Assembly: GCF_042100115.1 (NCBI RefSeq)
Contig: NC_091276.1
Span: 1,178,001 to 1,242,000 of the forward strand
Direction of reading: 5' to 3'
Origin: Alternaria dauci
Taxonomy: Eukaryota; Ascomycota; Dothideomycetes; Pleosporales; Pleosporaceae
Length of the DNA: 64,000 nucleotides
The position numbers and the translations under genes are program-made. The notes under the pieces are model-generated. The model did no database searches. It was not told where the DNA came from and saw only the letters and a program-made list of their open reading frames with translations. Of the stretch, positions 58,321 to 64,000 are shown piece after piece (the first letter of the stretch is position 1; each line of letters opens with the position of its first letter).

Positions 58321-59650
58321 GAGGAAGGAGTCCTACATTCATAAAGATGTAACCAAAATATCCTGAACAATTTTACAATCGAGAACAAGTGGTATATCTC
58401 TGAAAGCCAGTATCCGTTACTCCGATTAGCGTACTCGGCTCTCGGACATGAGTAAATTAGCCGGTCCGAAGTCTATACTTCACGATGAATGAATACTTCA
58501 AGGGGCTCGGAAGTCTTGGGCCGCAGTAAGGCCGACCCACTAGTATCAACAAGGAAATGCATGAGAGAAGTTTGACGGCAAGGCAGAGAAACAATCAACA
58601 CACAGACATGACCTGGTCCAGTCTTTCGACGGGAAGTGATATACCTCCATGGTTGTTTCACAGTTCGCCCCCAGTCATTCTAGAGTCGGGCCAGCCTTGG
58701 AGACTCGTCAAGCAAGACCATTTAGAACCTTGGAATGGTGTATTCATATCAGATTAATCCCAAGCATACCAGAGCAGAGATGCGCCTAGATACCATGCAG
58801 ATGTATGGTGGAAGAATACAGTGTGCGCGAGCATAGCACTATTAGCTGGCTGGACTACTTAGGCATCTGCATAGTAAGACCTTCTAGCCTACTGTATCAT
58901 GCACTGCCACGATCGCACAGCCTTGGCTTCTCTCCTATGGGGGTTTGGTCAGCGATGATATCAGAGGCGTTCGCGGGTATGATAGTGTTCCACAAACGTC
59001 TGTCACAGCTGAAGAGTCTAGATAATAATAGCCCGTCGCAGATGTACATTCCACGCGTGTGTACCTAGAGTTGCATTAAGATTCGAGGAGGCCTGATTCT
59101 TATGGCAACGGTCATTGGGCTGTGCTTTGGGAAACGGTTGGATTGTTGAGGCTTTGGTTTTGTTTCGCTGGAGCTCGTCTAGGTACCGTGCAGATGCACA
59201 CCCGGGCACCTGCATTCTTGGCTTCGGGAGCCACCACCAATCCGAAGCCGATACTCTGTAGGCCACCATTGTGGAGGCTTACGTTTCTTCATGCATCGAA
59301 TTGATTTTAGGTCAAATGTTGCGACACTAGATTGGATCAGTCATGCTGACCGCTTGCTACTTTGAGCTAACTTTACGAACAGCCCACTGTGCATATGCTT
59401 TTGTAGGCTGGGTAATATCCCAGCTGCTGACAAGCTACACACAGATTTTCATATATTACCTACCATACGATAACGGCCCGTTTGGTCGGCTTCGGACGCT
59501 TCCTCCCTTCCACGATCAGGGGCAGAACTTGTCGCGTAGTTGTCTACCCGCAGTAGTCACTATATATGAGCAAGCTGCTTTTTGGTGATAAGATTCTATC
59601 AACAAACAACTCAGCTCACATCTCATCTATCCGGTTCAATCATCGCCAAT
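58321..59650. other. Intergenic region upstream of the amine oxidase
   Basis: 1.33 kb with only short, unrecognisable frames. A TATATA element occurs at 59561-59566. Confidence 0.45.
59561..59566 (+). promoter_or_regulatory. TATA-like box of the amine oxidase gene
   Basis: TATATA 90 nt upstream of the oxidase ATG, at a usual distance for a fungal TATA box. Confidence 0.4.
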
Positions 59651-61126
59651 ATGAGCAACCGTTTCATTTCCCCCCGAATCGGGAGGAAAACCATGCTCCT
59701 CTTTCTTTCCACCTACTTCTCCAGTTACGCTTTCGCATCAGCTGTACCCGAATCAGTGGACGTTGCCATTATCGGCGCTGGTCTCTCTGGCCTCACAACA
59801 GCGCGAGAGCTCCTTCACGGCGGCAAATCTGTCATCGTGCTCGAAGCCAGAGACCGTGTCGGCGGCAAAGTGTATAACCGTCCTTTGAAAAATGGCGGTG
59901 TCACCGAAGTGGGCGCCGAATTCGTTGGACCGACACAGGATAAAGTTCTACAAATGATCTCTGACCTAGGACTGGAGACTTTCGATACATACGCTGAAGG
60001 ACAAAGCATCTTGTGGCGCAACAACACACGCCTTGTCTATGCACCGGATCCAGCACTCGGTGGTGCACCGCCACTTGAACAGGCATCTCTCCTTGAAGTC
60101 GGTGGTGCACAGGGGCAATTGAACGCATGGGCGGCGGAGCTCAACACGAGTGCCCCGTGGACGCACCCGAAGGCTAAAGAACTGGACAGCATGACTTTCC
60201 AGCAATTCATCGATCAACAAACAACCACCTCGGACAGCTCTCTCGTGTTGACCACAGCATGCAAAGCCATATTTGCCGCAGAACCACGCGAACTTTCCTT
60301 GTTGTATGTCGTCGCATATATCGCAGCCGCCGGAAACGAGACAAACGTCGGAACCTTGGACAGATTGATCGCCATCCAAGACGGTGCTCAAGAGAAACGG
60401 GTAGTCGGCGGAACCGGTCTTATTCCGGAAACTCTGGCGAAGAGAGTCGGCAGTGAGCATATCGTCCTTAATGCCGCTGTATCAGCCATCATCAAGACAC
60501 CCCATGGTTACAGAGTCGTTTCTCGAGCGGGAACTGTACACGCAAAGGAGGTCGTACTGGCCATGGCACCTCCACTGTTGCGTCAAATCACCTTCTCGCC
60601 ATCACTTCCTACCAGCCGCCAACAACTCAACAAAGAGATGAAGATGCCCTCAATCGGGAAGGGTATTCCAATCTACGCTACCCCCTTCTGGCGCCATGAC
60701 AATCTAAGCGCACAGGTCTTCTCTGACAGTGGCTCCACCAGAGTAACATTCGACAGCACTCCCGAGGACACATCGTTTGGCGCGATTCTAGGGTTCATCC
60801 TTGGCGACGAAATGCGTGCTCTGGACAAGCTGACGCCGGCGCAATGCGAGGAGAGGCTTCTGGCTGACTACAAAAGGTACTTTGGGGACCGCGCGACAAA
60901 CGTGACTGAGTTTGTGCTACAGCGCTGGGACTTGGAGGAGTGGTCCAGAGGAGGTCCAGTAGCGGTTGCTCCGCCCAAGGTGCTCACACAGTACGGAAGC
61001 GCATTGAGGAAGAAGGTCGGTGGATTGCATTTTGCTGGTACTGAGACGAGTACGTACTGGACTGGGTATATGGACGGCGCTATTCGTAGCGGAGAAAGAG
61101 TTGCCAAGGAGATTTTAGAGCACTGA
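59651..61126 (+). CDS. Secreted or lumenal flavin-containing amine oxidase
   Basis: An intronless frame of 491 residues. The N-terminus has a hydrophobic signal-like segment (residues 15-33, MLLFLSTYFSSYAFASA), then the FAD dinucleotide-binding motif VAIIGAGLSGLTTARELL. LEARDRVGGKVYN follows; family members usually have RxGGR here, so the Lys is a small change. Middle motifs are EVGAEFVGPTQ and RVVGGTGLIPETLAKRVG. The C-terminus carries LHFAGTETSTYWTGYMDGAIRSGERVAKEIL, the second FAD-contact signature of monoamine oxidases. It should oxidise amines to aldehydes with H2O2 release. The substrate is unknown. A predicted secreted HsbA-like protein lies next downstream. The ATG chosen (gccaatATGAGC) is the first in frame. 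Confidence 0.92.
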   Translation: MSNRFISPRIGRKTMLLFLSTYFSSYAFASAVPESVDVAIIGAGLSGLTTARELLHGGKSVIVLEARDRVGGKVYNRPLKNGGVTEVGAEFVGPTQDKVLQMISDLGLETFDTYAEGQSILWRNNTRLVYAPDPALGGAPPLEQASLLEVGGAQGQLNAWAAELNTSAPWTHPKAKELDSMTFQQFIDQQTTTSDSSLVLTTACKAIFAAEPRELSLLYVVAYIAAAGNETNVGTLDRLIAIQDGAQEKRVVGGTGLIPETLAKRVGSEHIVLNAAVSAIIKTPHGYRVVSRAGTVHAKEVVLAMAPPLLRQITFSPSLPTSRQQLNKEMKMPSIGKGIPIYATPFWRHDNLSAQVFSDSGSTRVTFDSTPEDTSFGAILGFILGDEMRALDKLTPAQCEERLLADYKRYFGDRATNVTEFVLQRWDLEEWSRGGPVAVAPPKVLTQYGSALRKKVGGLHFAGTETSTYWTGYMDGAIRSGERVAKEILEH

Positions 61127-61541
61127 ATGTGGGCCCACAGTTCGGGGAGCTGTAGGATGTTAGTGTCGTAAACGATTTACTGCGTCATTAGAATGTAATA
61201 TACTTGTTCTTACCCTTCAGTCAATAAATGAATTCGTCGAGGAAGAAAGACTCGAGGATCTAATTCAAAATGTTACTCCAGTTTGCGGCATTATACCTGA
61301 TGATCTGCACACCCGTTCAACTAAGTTTCCGTAGCCAAGTGACTAGTAGCTCGATTCGACGCCAGATCGACATGTTGTGATGTGCCTCGGCTCCAAATGA
61401 ATATCACGAAGAACTTCTATAATAAGAAGCTCCAAGACGGGCTGATTGCTTTTTGGGCCCTGCATCATTTCGACTCGTGTATTGCTCTTTGACTCCAGTA
61501 TCGTGCCAGGTCGCCATCACCACAAGATACTCAACGACACC
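61127..61541. other. Intergenic region, oxidase to HsbA-like gene
   Basis: 415 bases containing the oxidase 3' flank and the HsbA-like promoter, with a TATAATAA element near 61418 about 120 nt before the ATG. Confidence 0.4.
61223..61228 (+). terminator. Possible polyadenylation signal of the oxidase gene
   Basis: AATAAA about 97 nt past the oxidase stop codon. Fungal signals are loose, so this is tentative. Confidence 0.35.
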
Positions 61542-62170
61542 ATGCACTTCTCACTCTTCGTCTTGTTCCTTTCAGCTATTGCGTCTTGTTCGCCAATTCC
61601 ACAAGTCCTGCCCACAGCACAAGATGTGACTCAGTCGGTGATCAACATCCATGAAGCTGTCCTCGAGCTCGATGCCAAAGTGCAAGCCTTCCAGGGCGGC
61701 TCTTTCGAGACAGCCATCGTTGAAGGCAAAGAGGTGCTTGCTGGCGTAGCAAAGATCCATACTGTGAACCGGGAGGGTTTCCGACGTGCGACTCTTGCTC
61801 TGCCACCATTTAGCGTGGAGGACACCGTCAAACTCATTGATACCGTGGTCGCGACTGGTGGGTTGTCACGGTCCTTCGAGCACGGCGCAGAGTCCTAACT
61901 TTGTGCATAGTAAATGTCAGCATCCCGGATGCTACCAAGCATCTTCGCGAGAAAGAGCCCGTGTTCAAGGCAAACGGCTTCTCGGCTGTTGTCGTTGCCA
62001 GTTTGGCGTTGCTGGAGTTCGACCACGATACTTTCAGTGCGGCAGCCGCGAGAAACTTTAATCTCGCTACCGACAAGGCCAAGTTGGCTGAGGGTGTTGG
62101 AGCCGCTGCGAATATCCACAAGGTTGTTCAGGATGCCATTGTGTTCTACACTGTATCAACAGTAGTATAA
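61542..62170 (+). CDS. HsbA-like secreted surface-binding protein
   Basis: Two exons (61542-61857, 61911-62170) encode 191 residues; the 53-nt intron has donor GTGGGT, branch CTAAC and acceptor ATAG, and joins VVAT to VNVSIPDATKHL. The N-terminus is a clear signal peptide (MHFSLFVLFLSAIASCSPIP). The mature protein is all helical, with Ala-rich amphipathic stretches (INIHEAVLELDAKVQAFQGG, AAARNFNLATDKAKLAEGVG) as in the hydrophobic surface binding protein A / cell-wall galactomannoprotein family. HsbA helps fungi bind hydrophobic surfaces and recruit cutinase-type enzymes. Only the signal-peptide Cys region contains cysteine, so no disulfide scaffold is expected. The unspliced frame stops shortly after the donor. 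Confidence 0.85.
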
Positions 62171-62541
62171 GGGGAGACACGTAGCCGGCTGGGCATGACG
62201 GTGTAGTACGCGTCCGTGGGTGCCACGCACGCGCTTCTTTGTAAGAGTCGTGTGCGTACCAATTACCACACGTGCCTGATCCATCCGCTTGCACCTGCAC
62301 AAATCTTCCCGCATATTGAAAAGCAAATATGTTGCCGATGAAGTCATCGCCTCAACCTTGTTTCCCTTGCATGCTTGGATAATAGTCTAGTTGCCGCTAG
62401 CTCTCCCGTAGTGGCCTGATGCGATCATCGTCATCCCAACTTTCGGATCTCTGATCTTCAAACTTCCCTGTGCACATCATTCTTGTTGCGCACACAACAG
62501 TGACAACACTACACGGAGCCTTTACAACCGAATCCTTCACA
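62171..62541. other. Intergenic region upstream of the cyclophilin
   Basis: 371 bases with no motif that I can support. It leads into an AC-rich leader before the cyclophilin ATG. Confidence 0.4.
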
Positions 62542-63260
62542 ATGGGTATATGTGGCAGCAAAGAGAAGAATGACGGCCAATCGACCGAGATGGCGCGGCC
62601 GTCACAGCCCGCAGCCTCGAATGCACCGACACAACAAAACATCCCAGTGGCCGGAGAAGGTGCCACAGTGAAGGCACGCAGGTCACCCGATAACCCGATT
62701 GTGTACTTCGACATTGCGATTGGAGGCCAACCGGTTGGGCGCATCCAAATGGAGTTGTTCCTTGATGTTGTGCCAGCCACTTCAGAGAACTTCAGGCAGT
62801 TCTGCACTGGCGAATGCAACCTTGGCGGTTACAAGGGCAGCACTTTCCACAGGGTGATCCCAAACTTCATGATCCAGGGCGGTGACTTTATGAACGGAGA
62901 TGGTACTGGCAGTGCGTGCATCTTCGGAGGCGATTCGTTCGACGACGAGAACTTCGAGCTCAAGCATACGCATCCCGGTCTTTTGAGCATGGCAAACTCA
63001 GGGTGAGCTGCATGTCCGGCCAACAAACAAGACATCGCTAACCATCCCGCAGCCCAAACACCAACGGTTCGCAATTCTTCATCCTGACCGCTTCCACACC
63101 GCATCTCGATCGCAAGCACGTCGTCTTTGGTGAAGTCCTAGATGGCATGGATGTAGTAAGGAAGATTGAGGCGACAAGGACTGGACAGGGTGACAAGCCG
63201 TTGAGCGATGTCGTAATCGCTGGATCGGGGCAGCTGGCAGGCGCAAAGCCTTTGGCTTGA
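62542..63260 (+). CDS. Cyclophilin (peptidyl-prolyl isomerase) with lipidation-type N-terminus
   Basis: Two exons (62542-63002, 63053-63260) encode 222 residues; the 50-nt intron splits a Gly codon (GPNTNG). A 48-residue N-terminal extension begins MGICGSKEK: Gly2 with Ser6 fits N-myristoylation, and Cys4 could be palmitoylated, implying membrane attachment. The cyclophilin domain follows ([20 protein letters not shown]). The catalytic stretch is [15 protein letters not shown] (Arg104, Phe109, Gln112), then NGSQFFIL and HVVFGEV. The position equal to human CypA Trp121 is His ([12 protein letters not shown]), which in other cyclophilins lowers cyclosporin binding. The enzyme should isomerise Xaa-Pro bonds. 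The start codon sits after cacaATGG, a good context. Confidence 0.93.
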
Positions 63261-63619
63261 GGAGTGATGGGCGGATGCCGGTGTTGGACGTTGGTCGATC
63301 TACAGTACATAGGTTCCGGTGCACGAAGCTGTAATGATAATATAACAGGTCCTGGAGGAGGGAACTGCGAAAGCGATACGCGCAAAGTCTAACCTGAATG
63401 GCCTCGTGGGTTTCTGAGATGCTGAGCGATCTGTAAAAGCTCCATGGTAGGAGTCTGACACCCCTAGGATTGTACGGCCCATCGTAGTCAAGGGTGGGTT
63501 ATCTGGTACCCGTAAGGACGTGCAATCCTCAATGGCTCAGGAAGGATATAGGTTGAATCTCTACATTGTTCGTTAACCTAACGTTACAGCCTGCCATTAC
63601 TCAGCACTCACTCATGTCA
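63261..63619. other. Convergent 3' region, cyclophilin and RBR genes
   Basis: 359 bases between converging stop codons. No gene seen. Confidence 0.45.
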
Positions 63620-64000
63620 TCACATGGCGTCCTCGAACTCCAGCATTTGCAGACGCATAGCTTCTTGCTCCCAAAACTCCGCTACTTGCTCAGCTCCTCT
63701 CCTACCACCGAATCGTACAGCACCGTTTGCTAGGTCGCCTTCAGCCCCGTCCATAAGACGCATGAAGCAGCTCTTGTTTTTCGGGTCGTTGAAGTGCGCG
63801 TATGGGTGATCCGGATTAAGCCACGCCGAACAAAGATAGCAGTAGTGCGATTTACACTGTGTGCATGTGATATGGTTGCACCCCATCTTCAGTACAAAGT
63901 CAGTATATGTCTTACATGTAGTTCGTGCAGGGAAGGAGCGGAGGGGCTACTTACGCTCTTCTGGCACGGTACAGAGCAGTACGGGCATGGCGTAGTGTTT
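63620..64000 (-). CDS. RBR-type E3 ubiquitin ligase, C-terminal part (cut by window edge)
   Basis: Two partial exons are in the window: 64000-63955 and 63886-63620, separated by a 68-nt intron. They encode the RING2 (Rcat) module: TTPCPYCSVPCQKS, then MGCNHITCTQCKSHYCYLCSAWL. The Cys of GCNH corresponds to the catalytic Cys that carries ubiquitin as a thioester in RBR ligases such as HHARI and parkin. A C-terminal helix with EFWEQEAMRLQMLEFEDAM ends the protein. The rest of the gene (RWD/RING1/IBR expected in Itt1/RNF14-like fungal members) lies beyond position 64000, so the full architecture cannot be judged. Confidence 0.88.

Overview
The window reads as chromosomal DNA of a filamentous ascomycete, most likely Dothideomycetes (Pleosporales-like). 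Genes are broken by short introns of about 46-260 nt with GT...CTAAC/CTGAC...AG signals. Neighbouring genes lie on both strands with 0.2-1.3 kb spacers. The families are typically fungal: APSES/ankyrin factor, HET domain, HsbA, LtrA, Dal5-type MFS and a GYF adaptor. The genus is an inference. Exon joins below were made by hand from splice signals, reading frame and family resemblance.

Left part (1-14.6 kb): an amino-acid permease with one intron (2979-4708, +), an unrecognised small membrane protein (7589-8104, -), a five-exon LtrA membrane protein (9499-12188, -), and a protein joining an N-terminal RING finger to a YEATS domain (13412-14551, -). Long stretches between them hold no gene I can support.

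Signalling/incompatibility block (14.9-23.9 kb): two head-to-tail genes on the minus strand encode related fungal-type kinases with HGD catalytic loops. The downstream one (14905-18958) continues into a HET domain, giving a 1281-residue kinase-HET fusion. A tiny three-exon gene for about 84 residues (23494-23864, +) lies divergently beside them.

Middle (25-45.5 kb): a Tvp38-type Golgi membrane protein with a GC-AG intron; an MFS transporter remnant lacking its N-terminal half; a Gly/Met-rich acidic-tailed protein; a 1552-residue GYF adaptor; a 990-residue multi-KH RNA-binding protein; a disordered 725-residue protein; a HAD-type pyrimidine 5'-nucleotidase; and a basic-secretory-protein-type metallopeptidase.

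Right part (45.7-64 kb): an intronless 1514-residue charged coiled-coil protein; an Mbp1-type APSES/ankyrin cell-cycle regulator that shares a promoter containing an ACGCGT (MCB) box with a Cup1-like LYR protein; a GNAT acetyltransferase; a frameshifted fungal gene remnant; a secreted flavin amine oxidase; an HsbA-like secreted protein; a cyclophilin with a myristoylation-type N-terminus; and the 3' end of an RBR ubiquitin ligase cut by the window edge.

The most unusual items are the RING-YEATS protein and the kinase-HET fusion next to its kinase relative. No CRISPR, rRNA, tRNA or intact transposon was seen.
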